DNA of 64,000 nt, taken from assembly GCA_964645405.1 (NCBI GenBank), contig CAZYCA010000042.1:248001-312000 (forward strand). The letters run 5' to 3'. Shown here one piece after another: positions 24,371 through 33,415 of this stretch. This DNA is from JAMWDF01 sp964645405 (lineage in GTDB: Bacteria > Ratteibacteria > UBA8468 > B48-G9 > DSTR01). A program made the position numbers and the translations under genes. Below the pieces are notes generated by a model, which was not told the origin of the DNA, searched no databases, and was given only the letters and a program-made list of their open reading frames with translations. Position 1 is the first letter of the stretch. Every line of letters begins with the position of its first letter.

Positions 24371-25747
24371 ATGAAAGAAAGTTGCGGAGTTATAGGGGTT
24401 TTCAATGTAAGAAATGCGTTGAAGGTGCTTTATCTTTCTCTTTTTTCCCTCCAGCATAGAGGTCAGGAGAGCTGCGGAATAGTTGTATCTGACTTTAAAA
24501 AAGTCTCCATACATAAAGGGATGGGACTTGTGGAAGAAGTTTTCTCTGAACTGAATTTTGAAAATTCAAAAGGAGCTTTTGGTATCGGACATGTAAGATA
24601 TTCCACAACGGGTTGCTCCAGTGAAAGAAATATCCAGCCCTTCGTTGTCAATTATAAAGGAAAGACATATGCCATTGCTCATAATGGAAATCTCACAAAT
24701 AGCTACAGTCTGAGAAAAGAACTTGAAGATGAGGGAACACTTTTTCAGAGCACTCTTGATACAGAAGTGATAATGCATCTTTTTTTAAAATCAAAAAAGG
24801 AAAATTTTATTGAAAAGCTGATTGATGCCTTGAAGAAACTGCAGGGTTCCTATGCACTCGTTATTTTTACACCAGAAGGGATATATGGCATTAAAGACCC
24901 CAATGGGTTTAGACCATTATGCCTTGGCAAACTGGATAACGGCTACATTGTTTCTTCTGAAAGTTGTACGTTTGACCTTGTTGGGGCAACTTATATCAGA
25001 GAGATTGAAAGTGGAGAGATACTCTTCATTAACAACCAGGGATTGAAAAGTTATTGTCTACCGAGAAAGAAAATCTCAAGATGTATTTTTGAGTTTATAT
25101 ATTTTGCAAGACCGGACAGCAAAGTATTTGGTCGCAGTGTGTATGTTACCAGAAAAAAACTCGGCGAAACATTAGGAAAAGAATTGCCTTTTAAGGGTGA
25201 TATTGTTATACCTGTTCCTGATTCAGGCAATATTGCAGCCCTCGGAGTTGCCAGGAAATTAAAAATACCTCTGGAGATGGGTTTTATAAGAAATCATTAT
25301 GTGGGTAGAACCTTTATCAAGCCCCTTCCAGCATCAAGAGAACTTGGGGTCAAAATCAAACTCAATGTTATCCCTGAAGTTATCAGGAATAAAAATGTGC
25401 TTGTTGTTGAGGATTCAATTGTGAGGGGAACAACCAGCACCTTAAGGATAAAAGAAATAAGAAAAGCTGGTGCCAAAAAGGTCTACATGGCGGTGAGCTG
25501 TCCACCGATAAAACATCCTTGTTTTTTTGGTATTGATTTCCCTTCCAAAAAAGAATTGATTGCCTCCGATAAGAATAGTGAGGAAATCAGAAAAATAATA
25601 GGACTTGACGGTTTGTATTACCTCTCACTGGAAGGTATGCTTTCTTCAATTTCATTACCCACGGAGGAATTCTGCACCTCCTGTTTTACGGGCCATTATC
25701 CTGTTGAGATAATTGACTTTAAAGGCAAGGAGCAATTTGAAAAATGA
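24371..25747 (+). CDS. purF: Amidophosphoribosyltransferase
   Basis: A 458-residue enzyme of the first committed purine step (PRPP plus glutamine to phosphoribosylamine). The short propeptide MKES precedes Cys5 of CGVIGVF, the N-terminal nucleophile after processing. The class II glutaminase motifs QHRGQESCGI and IAHNGNL follow. Cysteines at SRCIFEF, SCPPIKHPC and EEFCTSC fit the [4Fe-4S] ligands of the Bacillus-type enzyme. The PRPP loop is VLVVEDSIVRGTT near residue 345. The stop overlaps the carA start (ATGA). The 97-base upstream gap has a small hairpin (24340-24356) without a T run. Confidence 0.97.
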   Translation: MKESCGVIGVFNVRNALKVLYLSLFSLQHRGQESCGIVVSDFKKVSIHKGMGLVEEVFSELNFENSKGAFGIGHVRYSTTGCSSERNIQPFVVNYKGKTYAIAHNGNLTNSYSLRKELEDEGTLFQSTLDTEVIMHLFLKSKKENFIEKLIDALKKLQGSYALVIFTPEGIYGIKDPNGFRPLCLGKLDNGYIVSSESCTFDLVGATYIREIESGEILFINNQGLKSYCLPRKKISRCIFEFIYFARPDSKVFGRSVYVTRKKLGETLGKELPFKGDIVIPVPDSGNIAALGVARKLKIPLEMGFIRNHYVGRTFIKPLPASRELGVKIKLNVIPEVIRNKNVLVVEDSIVRGTTSTLRIKEIRKAGAKKVYMAVSCPPIKHPCFFGIDFPSKKELIASDKNSEEIRKIIGLDGLYYLSLEGMLSSISLPTEEFCTSCFTGHYPVEIIDFKGKEQFEK

Positions 25748-26826
25748 AGGGATACCTTGTTATTGAAGATGGGACAATATATAAGGGAGACGTATTTGGA
25801 GCTACAGGAGAAAGATATGGGGAACTTATTTTCAACACAAGCATGACCGGTTATCAAGAAATACTCTTTGACCCATCTTATAAGGGGCAGATAGTTGTCC
25901 TGACCTATCCGCTAATCGGTAACTACGGAGCTAACAGCCAGGATCTGGAATCATATAAAATTCACGCTGAAGGACTCGTTGTCAGGGAAAAAAGTAAGAT
26001 ATATTCAAACTGGAGAGCGGAAAAGTCTCTCCATAAACTAATCCAGGAAGACGGAATAGTTGGAATACAGAATGTTGATACCAGAAAGATAACAGAAATT
26101 TTAAGGGATAAAGGAGCACAGAAGGGAGGTATTTTTACAGGCGAAAGAGACCCAAAAAAGATGCTACAGAAGGTGAGGGAATCACCTTCAATTATTGGAA
26201 AGGACCTGGTAAAATCTGTTATCAAGGAAGAACCATATGTTTGGAAAAAAGAAGGGAAATATAAAGTTGTGGTGATTGATTGCGGCGTGAAATACAATAT
26301 TTTGAGACTGCTTGCTGCATATGATTTAAAGGTAGTCGTTTATCCAGCAAACGTGCCCTATCAGGAGATGGAAAAGGAACAACCTGATGGAATACTAATT
26401 TCCAATGGTCCCGGAGACCCTCAGCCTCTTACCTATATCATAAAAAACGTCTCCAACCTTGTAGAAAAATATCCCGTTATGGGAATATGTCTCGGGCACC
26501 AGATTCTCGGACAAGTCTTTGGGGCAAAAACATATAAACTAAAATTCGGCCATCACGGAGCCAACCATCCCGTAAAAGACCTGAAAACAGGAAAAATCTA
26601 CATAACTGTTCAGAATCATGGGTTTTGCGTGGACATTAACACCGTAAAAGACCAGAACATTGAAGTCACGCACATAAATCTTAATGACCACACCCTGGAG
26701 GGAATACAACATAAAAGGCTTCCCCTATTCAGTGTTCAATTCCATCCCGAACATGCACCTGGACCAAGGGATGCCGAATATCTATTTGAAAAGTTTTACA
26801 GAAACATCATGGCAGCAAGGAAATAG
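25744..26826 (+). CDS. carA: Carbamoyl-phosphate synthase small (glutaminase) subunit
   Basis: A 360-residue class I amidotransferase that supplies ammonia to CarB for arginine and pyrimidine synthesis. The N-terminal CarA domain includes ELIFNTSMTGYQEIL and RDKGAQKGG; the glutaminase has the nucleophile in MGICLGHQILG near residue 246 and the His-Glu of SVQFHPEH near 330. Length is normal. It overlaps purF by four bases and is followed four bases later by the first carB piece. Confidence 0.97.
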   Translation: MKGYLVIEDGTIYKGDVFGATGERYGELIFNTSMTGYQEILFDPSYKGQIVVLTYPLIGNYGANSQDLESYKIHAEGLVVREKSKIYSNWRAEKSLHKLIQEDGIVGIQNVDTRKITEILRDKGAQKGGIFTGERDPKKMLQKVRESPSIIGKDLVKSVIKEEPYVWKKEGKYKVVVIDCGVKYNILRLLAAYDLKVVVYPANVPYQEMEKEQPDGILISNGPGDPQPLTYIIKNVSNLVEKYPVMGICLGHQILGQVFGAKTYKLKFGHHGANHPVKDLKTGKIYITVQNHGFCVDINTVKDQNIEVTHINLNDHTLEGIQHKRLPLFSVQFHPEHAPGPRDAEYLFEKFYRNIMAARK

Positions 26827-26830
26827 CGCC

Positions 26831-28480
26831 ATGGGTAAAAGAACTGATATACAGAGCATACTTATAATTGGTTCTGGCCCAATTGTAATAGGGCAGGCCT
26901 GCGAATTTGATTATTCAGGTACCCAGGCTTGCAAGGCGTTAAAAGAGGAAGGGTACCAGGTAATACTTGTCAATTCTAATCCCGCTACAATTATGACCGA
27001 CCCTGAAATGGCAGATAAGATTTACCTTGAGCCATTACTCCCTGAAATCGTCGCAAAAATAATTGAAAAAGAAAGACCTGATGCCATTCTGCCAACCGTT
27101 GGCGGTCAGACGGCATTAAATGTAACAACAGAAATTTATGAAATGGGAATAATTGAAAAATATAATGTCAAACTCATTGGGGCCAGTTATCATGCTATAA
27201 AAAAGGCAGAAAACAGGGAACTATTCAGAAAATCAATGAAAAAAATTGGCCTGAGGGTGCCAGCAAGCGGCGTTGCTCGCAGCCAGCAGCAGGCGGTAGA
27301 AATAGTGAAAGAAATCGGTTTTCCAGTGGTTATAAGACCGGGATATACACTGGGAGGAACAGGTAGTGCTGTAGCATACAACCTTGAAGAATTTGAGGAA
27401 CTTGCGGAAAAAGGCATAAATGCAAGTATGATAGGTGAAATCTTAATTGAGCAATCTGTTGCTGGATGGAAAGAGTACGAACTTGAAGTGATGAGGGACC
27501 TCAAAGATAACGTCGTCGTAATATGCTCCATCGAAAATGTCGACCCAATGGGAGTGCATACGGGTGATAGTATTACAGTTGCTCCGGTTCAGACTTTAAC
27601 AGATAAGGAATATCAGGATATGAGGGAGGCTGCCATAAATATCATAAGGGAAATCGGAGTTGAAACTGGAGGAAGCAATATTCAATTCGCTATAAATCCG
27701 AAAGATGGAGATATGGTTGTAATTGAGATGAATCCAAGAGTTTCCAGGAGTTCGGCTCTGGCATCAAAAGCAACTGGCTTTCCCATAGCGAAAATAGCCG
27801 CAAAACTGGCGATTGGATATACCCTTGATGAGATACCGAACGATATAACCAAAAAGACGCCTGCCTGTTTTGAACCCACAATTGATTATTGTGTTGTTAA
27901 AATCCCCAAGTTTAATTTTGAAAAATTCCCTGCCGCCGAGCCGTTTCTCACAACCTCAATGAAATCCGTCGGAGAAGTCATGGCTATCGGGAGAACATTT
28001 AAAGAAGCACTCCAGAAGGCATTAAGAAGTTTAGAGGAAAACTTTTCTGGCCTTGAAGACATAACATTGAATATGGCTCTGGCAGATGGCTTAAGATATC
28101 CAAATCCTTACAGAGTATTCTATATTAAAACGGCCCTCAAAAGGGGTAAAACAATTGAGGAAATCCATAATCTCTCTAAAATAGATAAATGGTTTCTCTC
28201 AAATATAAAAGAGATTGTTGATTTTGAAAAAAAACTCAAAAAATTTGCGGGCAAAGAAATTGATTACCAGATTTTAAAAAAAGCAAAGGAGATGGGATTT
28301 TCAGACAGGCATATTGGAAAAATTATAGAAAGGAAGGAAACTGAAATCAGAAGTATAAGGAAGAGATATGGAATTGAAAGTGACTACAAATGTGTGGACA
28401 CATGCGCAGGAGAATTCGTGGCCAATACACCTTATTACTATTCAACGTACGAAAGTCCTGAAATTATAAGGATGGACTGA
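26831..28480 (+). CDS. carB: Carbamoyl-phosphate synthase large subunit, N-terminal half
   Basis: A 549-residue protein equal to the first half of CarB: it begins KRTDIQSILIIGSGPIVIGQ, has the ATP-grasp carboxyphosphate domain (GYTLGGTGSA, EYELEVMRD, MNPRVSRSSALASKATG) and the oligomerisation domain to about residue 545. It ends at TGA 28478-28480, between the two homologous halves. The second half starts six bases later in the same reading frame, so one stop codon divides a CarB of normal total length (549 + 520 residues). Separate carB genes are known in Aquifex and Methanocaldococcus, so a working two-piece enzyme is possible. Confidence 0.95.
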   Translation: MGKRTDIQSILIIGSGPIVIGQACEFDYSGTQACKALKEEGYQVILVNSNPATIMTDPEMADKIYLEPLLPEIVAKIIEKERPDAILPTVGGQTALNVTTEIYEMGIIEKYNVKLIGASYHAIKKAENRELFRKSMKKIGLRVPASGVARSQQQAVEIVKEIGFPVVIRPGYTLGGTGSAVAYNLEEFEELAEKGINASMIGEILIEQSVAGWKEYELEVMRDLKDNVVVICSIENVDPMGVHTGDSITVAPVQTLTDKEYQDMREAAINIIREIGVETGGSNIQFAINPKDGDMVVIEMNPRVSRSSALASKATGFPIAKIAAKLAIGYTLDEIPNDITKKTPACFEPTIDYCVVKIPKFNFEKFPAAEPFLTTSMKSVGEVMAIGRTFKEALQKALRSLEENFSGLEDITLNMALADGLRYPNPYRVFYIKTALKRGKTIEEIHNLSKIDKWFLSNIKEIVDFEKKLKKFAGKEIDYQILKKAKEMGFSDRHIGKIIERKETEIRSIRKRYGIESDYKCVDTCAGEFVANTPYYYSTYESPEIIRMD

Positions 28481-28483
28481 GCA

Positions 28484-30046
28484 ATGCGGGGAAAGGTCGT
28501 TATAGTAGGTGGGGGACCAAATAGAATAGGTCAGGGCATAGAATTTGATTACTGCTGTGTCCATGCATCATTGGCTTTAAAGGAAGAAGGTTATGAAAGT
28601 ATCATGATAAATTGTAATCCTGAAACAGTCAGTACTGATTATGACACTTCTTCACGACTTTATTTTGAGCCGTTAACCTTTGAAGACGTGATGAATATTA
28701 TAGAAAAGGAAAAGCCTGCCGGTATAATTCTTCAACTTGGAGGTCAAACGCCCTTGAAACTTGCTATCCCTCTCAAGAATGCGGGAGTAAACATTCTTGG
28801 TACAGACGCCGTGGGAATAGACATTGCAGAGGACAGAGAAAAATTCAGAGAATTATTGCAGAGATTAGACCTGAACCAACCATCAAACGCAACGGCATTC
28901 CATTATCAGCAGGCAAAAGAAGTAGCAAAGGAAATTGGATATCCTGTGTTAGTCAGGCCCTCCTATGTTCTCGGCGGAAGAGCAATGGAGATTGTGTATG
29001 ATGACGAGACATTAAACGAATATATGGAAAAAGCTATTAAAGCCTCACCGGAACATCCTGTTTTAATAGATAAATTTCTTGAGGACGCGATTGAAGTTGA
29101 TGTTGATGCTTTATGCGATGGCAAAGTCTGCCTGATAGGTGGCATTATGGAACATATTGAGGAAGCAGGTATCCATTCAGGGGATAGCGCAATGGTTTTA
29201 CCTCCCTATAGTTTAAAGAAAGAAATAATTGAAGGGATAAAAAATGCAACCAGAAAACTTGCTCTTTCACTAAACATAATAGGGTTTATAAATATTCAGT
29301 ATGCTGTGAAAGATGGCATCATTTATGTACTGGAAGTAAATCCGCGCGCCTCAAGGACAATACCCTTTGTAAGCAAAACCACAGGAATTCCCCTGGCGAA
29401 GGTAGCGACAAAGGTAATGACAGGAAGAATGCTCCGGGAATTTAATCTTGTAGAACCGGTGCACTTGCCATATTTTGCCGTCAAAGAGTCAGTGTTTCCT
29501 TTTAACAGGTTTGATACTGTAGATGCCGTTTTAGGTCCGGAGATGAAATCCACCGGCGAAGTCATAGGAATTGATAAGACTTTTGAAATGGCATATGCCA
29601 AAAGTCAGCTGGCAGCAGGACAGTTTTTGCCAGGACAGGGAAACGTTTTTGTGAGTGTCAGAGACAGGGATAAAAAGGCAATATATCCGATAGTTAAGGG
29701 GCTTTCACAGATGGGATTTAAAATATACGCCACCAAAGGAACTGCAAATTATCTTTTAAGAAAAAAACTTGATGTCAAAATTATCCCCAAGGTATATGAA
29801 GGAGAAAGACCAAACATTGTTGATTATATAAAAAACAATCAAATCCACTTAATAATTAACACACCCTCAGGGAAAAAACCGAAAAAAGATATTGTTTCCA
29901 TAAGAAGACTGGCAGTGCAAAAGAATATACCATTAATCACTACACTGCCAGGAGCAAGAGCAACTTTGTTTGCCATCAAGAAGTTGAAAGAAAAAGAAAT
30001 AGAAGTTAGACATCTTTTAGATTATTACAAAATGCAGGAAAAGTAA
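28484..30046 (+). CDS. carB: Carbamoyl-phosphate synthase large subunit, C-terminal half
   Basis: A 520-residue protein equal to the second half of CarB: KVVIVGGGPNRIGQGIEFDY at the start, the carbamate-phosphorylating ATP-grasp domain (YVLGGRAMEIVY, IDKFLEDAIEVDVDAL, NPRASRTIPFVSK) and the C-terminal MGS-like allosteric domain (IYATKGTANYL, HLIINTPSG). AAGGA (28468-28472) lies 11 bases before ATG 28484, so independent or re-initiated translation is plausible. The stop codon TAA abuts the ATG of guaA with no gap. Confidence 0.95.
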   Translation: MRGKVVIVGGGPNRIGQGIEFDYCCVHASLALKEEGYESIMINCNPETVSTDYDTSSRLYFEPLTFEDVMNIIEKEKPAGIILQLGGQTPLKLAIPLKNAGVNILGTDAVGIDIAEDREKFRELLQRLDLNQPSNATAFHYQQAKEVAKEIGYPVLVRPSYVLGGRAMEIVYDDETLNEYMEKAIKASPEHPVLIDKFLEDAIEVDVDALCDGKVCLIGGIMEHIEEAGIHSGDSAMVLPPYSLKKEIIEGIKNATRKLALSLNIIGFINIQYAVKDGIIYVLEVNPRASRTIPFVSKTTGIPLAKVATKVMTGRMLREFNLVEPVHLPYFAVKESVFPFNRFDTVDAVLGPEMKSTGEVIGIDKTFEMAYAKSQLAAGQFLPGQGNVFVSVRDRDKKAIYPIVKGLSQMGFKIYATKGTANYLLRKKLDVKIIPKVYEGERPNIVDYIKNNQIHLIINTPSGKKPKKDIVSIRRLAVQKNIPLITTLPGARATLFAIKKLKEKEIEVRHLLDYYKMQEK

Positions 30047-31564
30047 ATGGTTGGCATAATTGATTTTGGCTCACAATATACTCAGCTGATAGCAAGAAGG
30101 GTGAGGGAGTTGAAGGTATATTGTGAAATTTTTCATTATCTGACAACGTATGAAAAATTGAAGGAAAAAAATGTTCAGATTGTTATTCTCTCCGGGGGTC
30201 CAGGTCATATAGAGGATAAGAAATTAACCCTGGACAAAAGAATTCTCAATGGTAATTTTTATATTCTCGGGATATGTTACGGAATGCAGCTGCTGGCAAA
30301 AATCTTTGGGGGCGAGATATCTCATGGAGAAATAAGGGAGTACGGGAAAACTCTATTCTTCCCTGAGACAAGAGAAAAAATATTTGAAGGAGTCAAGAAG
30401 GAAACAATAGTGTGGATGAGTCACTGGGATTATGTACGCAAACTTCCTGACAGTTTTCAGGTTGCTGGCAGAACCGAAAATCTTCAGATTGCAGCGCTGA
30501 GGGACACGAGAGGAAAAATCTATGGAGTTCAATTTCATCCGGAGGTTATTCATACCGAAGAAGGGAAAAAAATATTCAGGAACTTTCTCTTCAGGATATG
30601 TAAGGCGAAACGAGATTGGAACTCTGAATTAATACTGGAAAAGATAGAAAATGAAATCAGGGAGAAGGTAGGAAACGAAAAAGTAATATGTGGATTAAGT
30701 GGCGGGGTTGACTCTTCTCTCTTATCCATAATAATCAATAATGTCTGTGGAAAGAATTTATTATGCGTGTTTGTAAATAATGGATTGTTAAGAAAAAAAG
30801 AGACGGAAGATATCATTGGATTTTTTTTAAACAGGCTAAATTTTAAATATGTTGACGCCTCAAGAACTTTTCTGGAAAAGCTTAAAAACGTCTCGGACCC
30901 GGAGGAAAAAAGAAAGATTATAGGGAAGACATTTATTGAAATTTTTGAAAGAGAGGGTAAGAAATTCGGGGCAAAATACCTTGCCCAGGGAACTTTGTAT
31001 CCTGATGTCATTGAAAGTATATCACCGTTTGAGGGGCCATCAGCGAAAATCAAGACTCATCATAATGTGGGAGGACTTCCTGAGAAGATGAAGTTTAAGC
31101 TTGTGGAACCATTTAAATTTCTGTTTAAAGATGAAGTAAGAAAAGTCGCAAGAAAACTGAATCTACCCGATTTTATAGTAAAAAGACATCCTTTCCCTGG
31201 GCCCGGTCTGGCAATAAGAATTATTGGAGAGATAAATAAGGAACGACTTGAAATCATCAGGAATGCGGATACCATAGTAGACGAGGAAATAAGAAAAGCA
31301 AAACTCTACGACAATGTCTGGCAGGCATTTGCCGTGCTGTTACCAGTGAAAAGTGTTGGAATTATGGGAGATGAGAGAACATACGAAAATGTGGTCGCCG
31401 TAAGAATTATTAAGAGCGTGGATGGTATGACTGCCAGCTGGGTAAAAATTCCTTATCCTGTTCTTGAAAGAATATCAGGAAGAATAGTAAATGAGGTTAG
31501 AGGAGTGAATAGGGTTGTCTATGACATAACCTCAAAACCGCCAGCCACCATAGAATGGGAATAG
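30047..31564 (+). CDS. guaA: GMP synthase (glutamine-hydrolysing)
   Basis: A 505-residue enzyme that aminates XMP to GMP. The N-terminal class I amidotransferase begins IIDFGSQYTQLIARRVRE; its nucleophile is in LGICYGMQ near residue 78 and the catalytic His in GVQFHPEV near 166. The ATP pyrophosphatase P-loop is CGLSGGVDSSL near residue 214. The C-terminal dimerisation domain (HPFPGPGLAIRI, ... ITSKPPATIEWE) is complete to the conserved end. It starts directly after carB and is the last gene before a promoter at 31696. Confidence 0.98.
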   Translation: MVGIIDFGSQYTQLIARRVRELKVYCEIFHYLTTYEKLKEKNVQIVILSGGPGHIEDKKLTLDKRILNGNFYILGICYGMQLLAKIFGGEISHGEIREYGKTLFFPETREKIFEGVKKETIVWMSHWDYVRKLPDSFQVAGRTENLQIAALRDTRGKIYGVQFHPEVIHTEEGKKIFRNFLFRICKAKRDWNSELILEKIENEIREKVGNEKVICGLSGGVDSSLLSIIINNVCGKNLLCVFVNNGLLRKKETEDIIGFFLNRLNFKYVDASRTFLEKLKNVSDPEEKRKIIGKTFIEIFEREGKKFGAKYLAQGTLYPDVIESISPFEGPSAKIKTHHNVGGLPEKMKFKLVEPFKFLFKDEVRKVARKLNLPDFIVKRHPFPGPGLAIRIIGEINKERLEIIRNADTIVDEEIRKAKLYDNVWQAFAVLLPVKSVGIMGDERTYENVVAVRIIKSVDGMTASWVKIPYPVLERISGRIVNEVRGVNRVVYDITSKPPATIEWE

Positions 31565-31689
31565 AATTTTATTCTGAACTACTCTATGTCTTTGAATAAC
31601 AGTTTTCCACTTTTCCTGGACAGTGTGAACATTTTTTCTATTCCTCAGAACTGGCAGAGACAGCAGCACTTTGCTCCGACAGCAACAGG
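31565..31689. other. Spacer after guaA, no recognised feature
   Basis: No gene, no clear terminator and no repeat was seen between the guaA stop codon and the operator-like palindrome at 31690. A reverse-strand open frame here has no homology and overlaps the promoter. Confidence 0.5.
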
Positions 31690-31724
31690 TGTGATTTGAC
31701 ATGAAATCACATAATAGGTAAAAT
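31690..31724 (+). promoter_or_regulatory. nadE promoter with palindromic operator over the -35
   Basis: Perfect TTGACA (31696-31701), a 17-base spacer and TAAAAT (31719-31724); the transcript would begin near 31731. The -35 lies within a palindrome with 8-base arms, TGTGATTT (31690-31697) and AAATCACA (31704-31711), separated by six bases. A dimeric repressor bound there would block the promoter. Spacing does not match a CRP site. Confidence 0.62.
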
Positions 31725-31755
31725 GTTAGCATAGCCAGCTGTAATTGGTGAACCT

Positions 31756-31787
31756 GGAGATAGTTCTCCTTCCGGACAGAGTAGTCC
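31756..31787 (+). promoter_or_regulatory. Tandem hexaloop hairpins in the nadE leader (ANTAR-target-like)
   Basis: Two adjacent hairpins, each a perfect 4-bp stem with a six-base loop: GGAG-ATAGTT-CTCC (31756-31769) and GGAC-AGAGTA-GTCC (31774-31787), four bases apart. Both loops have A at position 1 and G at position 4, the signature of RNA targets of ANTAR-domain antiterminators. No T-run terminator follows; instead a hairpin at 31808-31827 covers the ribosome binding site. Confidence 0.55.
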
Positions 31788-31807
31788 CAGTTTACCGAAG
31801 AATGGTC

Positions 31808-31827
31808 AAAATCCCAGAAAGGATTTT
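31808..31827 (+). promoter_or_regulatory. Hairpin covering the nadE ribosome binding site
   Basis: AAAATCC (31808-31814) pairs perfectly with GGATTTT (31821-31827) around the loop CAGAAA. The ribosome binding site AGAAAGGA (31816-31823) lies in the loop and 3' arm, and ATG follows at 31830, so folding would limit initiation. Confidence 0.5.
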
Positions 31828-31829
31828 CA

Positions 31830-33356
31830 ATGCAAAAACTCAGAGTAGCACTTTGTCAATTGGATTTTACAGTTGGTGATATTACCGGAAATAGTAAAAA
31901 GATTATATCAGCAATAGGACAATGCAAAAAAGAGAAATGCGATTTTATTGTTTTCCCGGAGCTGGCAGTGACCGGGTATCCTCCAGAAGATTTACTTTTA
32001 AAAGACAGATTCATAGAGGAAAATTTGCAGGCAATCAAAAAGATGAAGAACTATGTTGGAGACACTGTCGTAATTATAGGTTTTGTACATAAAAAGGAGA
32101 GAAAACTCTATAACTCAGCGGCAACTATTTATAAGGGGTCAATTGTGGGCATATACGATAAAATGCAACTTCCAAACTACGGCGTTTTTGACGAGGAAAG
32201 ATATTTCGAAAAGGGACAGCGGCCGCGTGTTTTTGAAATTAAGGGAATCAGGTTTGGCATAAATATATGTGAGGATATATGGCACAGGGAAGGTCCTGTA
32301 TCTCAACAGGTAAAAAAAGGAGCAAGATATATTTTTACATTAAATGCTTCACCGTATCATTTCAGAAAAATTAAGGAAAGGGAAAAGATAATCAAAAATA
32401 TCTGCCGGAGAAATCATGTTTGCCTGTTCTATGTCAATCTTGTTGGGGGACAGGACGAAATTGTTTTTGACGGTCAGTCATTGATGGTAAATGAAAAAGG
32501 AGAAATTCTGAAAAGAGGGAAATTGTTTGAAGAACAAATTATAATATGTCAAGGCAAGAAGGAAAGTATTGAAGCAGTTGGTGAGTGTGAAGAATTATAT
32601 AAGGCATTGGTCACTGGATTAAGAGACTATGTGCATAAGAATGGATTTGAGAAAGTCGTTATTGGCTTAAGCGGGGGTATTGATTCCTCTCTTGCTGCCA
32701 CCATTGCTGTTGATGCTCTTGGAAAAGAGAATGTTACCGGCGTCTTTATGCCGTCCAGGTTTTCTTCAAAACAATCCTTCCAGGACGCAAAAGAACTTTC
32801 TGAGAATCTCCAGATTAAATTTCTTGAGATTCCTATCGAAAATATTTTCTGTTCTTATCTCGTAACCCTGAAAGATTTTTTCTCCAACAAATCGTTTGAT
32901 ATCACAGAAGAAAACATTCAGGCAAGGATAAGAGGAAATTTACTTATGGCTTTATCAAATAAATTCGGATACCTTGTCTTAACGACAGGAAATAAATCAG
33001 AAATGAGCGTCGGATACACCACACTTTATGGAGATATGGCTGGTGGGTTTGCCCCCCTGAAGGACTTGTATAAAACGATGGTTTACAGGATTGCAGAATG
33101 GAGAAATTCAATGGGCACAGTTATCCCTGCAAGCGTTCTAACAAGAGAACCAACAGCAGAATTAAGAGAAAACCAGAAGGATATGGATACTTTACCTTCC
33201 TATGAACTTCTTGATGAAATTCTTAAAGAATACATTGAGAAAGATAAAACCTACGAAGATCTTGCCCGGATGGGATATGAAAGGGCAGTAGTAAAAAAAG
33301 TTATCAGAATGGTTGATAAGAGTGAATACAAAAGAAGGCAATCTCCTCCTGGATAA
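31830..33356 (+). CDS. nadE: Glutamine-dependent NAD+ synthetase, C-terminus lost to frameshift
   Basis: A 508-residue enzyme that amidates nicotinic acid adenine dinucleotide with glutamine. The nitrilase-like glutaminase domain shows VFPELAVTGYPPEDLLLKD (catalytic Glu), the Lys in YDKMQLPNYGVFDE, and Cys in GINICEDIW. The synthetase P-loop is VIGLSGGIDSSLAAT near residue 278, followed by TGNKSEMSVGYTTLYGD. The protein stops right after KRRQSPPG, where relatives continue for about 20 conserved residues. Those residues are present at 33353-33415 in another frame. Activity of the truncated form is uncertain. Confidence 0.95.
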   Translation: MQKLRVALCQLDFTVGDITGNSKKIISAIGQCKKEKCDFIVFPELAVTGYPPEDLLLKDRFIEENLQAIKKMKNYVGDTVVIIGFVHKKERKLYNSAATIYKGSIVGIYDKMQLPNYGVFDEERYFEKGQRPRVFEIKGIRFGINICEDIWHREGPVSQQVKKGARYIFTLNASPYHFRKIKEREKIIKNICRRNHVCLFYVNLVGGQDEIVFDGQSLMVNEKGEILKRGKLFEEQIIICQGKKESIEAVGECEELYKALVTGLRDYVHKNGFEKVVIGLSGGIDSSLAATIAVDALGKENVTGVFMPSRFSSKQSFQDAKELSENLQIKFLEIPIENIFCSYLVTLKDFFSNKSFDITEENIQARIRGNLLMALSNKFGYLVLTTGNKSEMSVGYTTLYGDMAGGFAPLKDLYKTMVYRIAEWRNSMGTVIPASVLTREPTAELRENQKDMDTLPSYELLDEILKEYIEKDKTYEDLARMGYERAVVKKVIRMVDKSEYKRRQSPPG

Positions 33357-33415
33357 CCCCAAAAGCATTCGGCAAAGATAGAAGGATGCCCATAACAAAC
33401 TATTACACGATCTAA
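33353..33415 (+). pseudogene. Out-of-frame nadE C-terminal codons
   Basis: Read one base out of the nadE frame, 33353-33415 encodes ITPKAFGKDRRMPITNYYTI and ends at TAA, immediately before the next ATG at 33416. This is the conserved NadE C-terminal tail (usual pattern PPG-x-x-[IV]T-x-x-AFG-x-x-RRMPI). A single inserted base after GGA (33351-33353) would restore the join, although two residues seen in most relatives would still be missing. Confidence 0.8.

Noticed and set aside
28478..28480. TGA read as a sense codon (recoded genetic code) in carB
   Set aside because: Other genes end cleanly at TGA (for example 14051, 42057, 61787) and tryptophan is encoded by TGG throughout, so a general code change is not supported.
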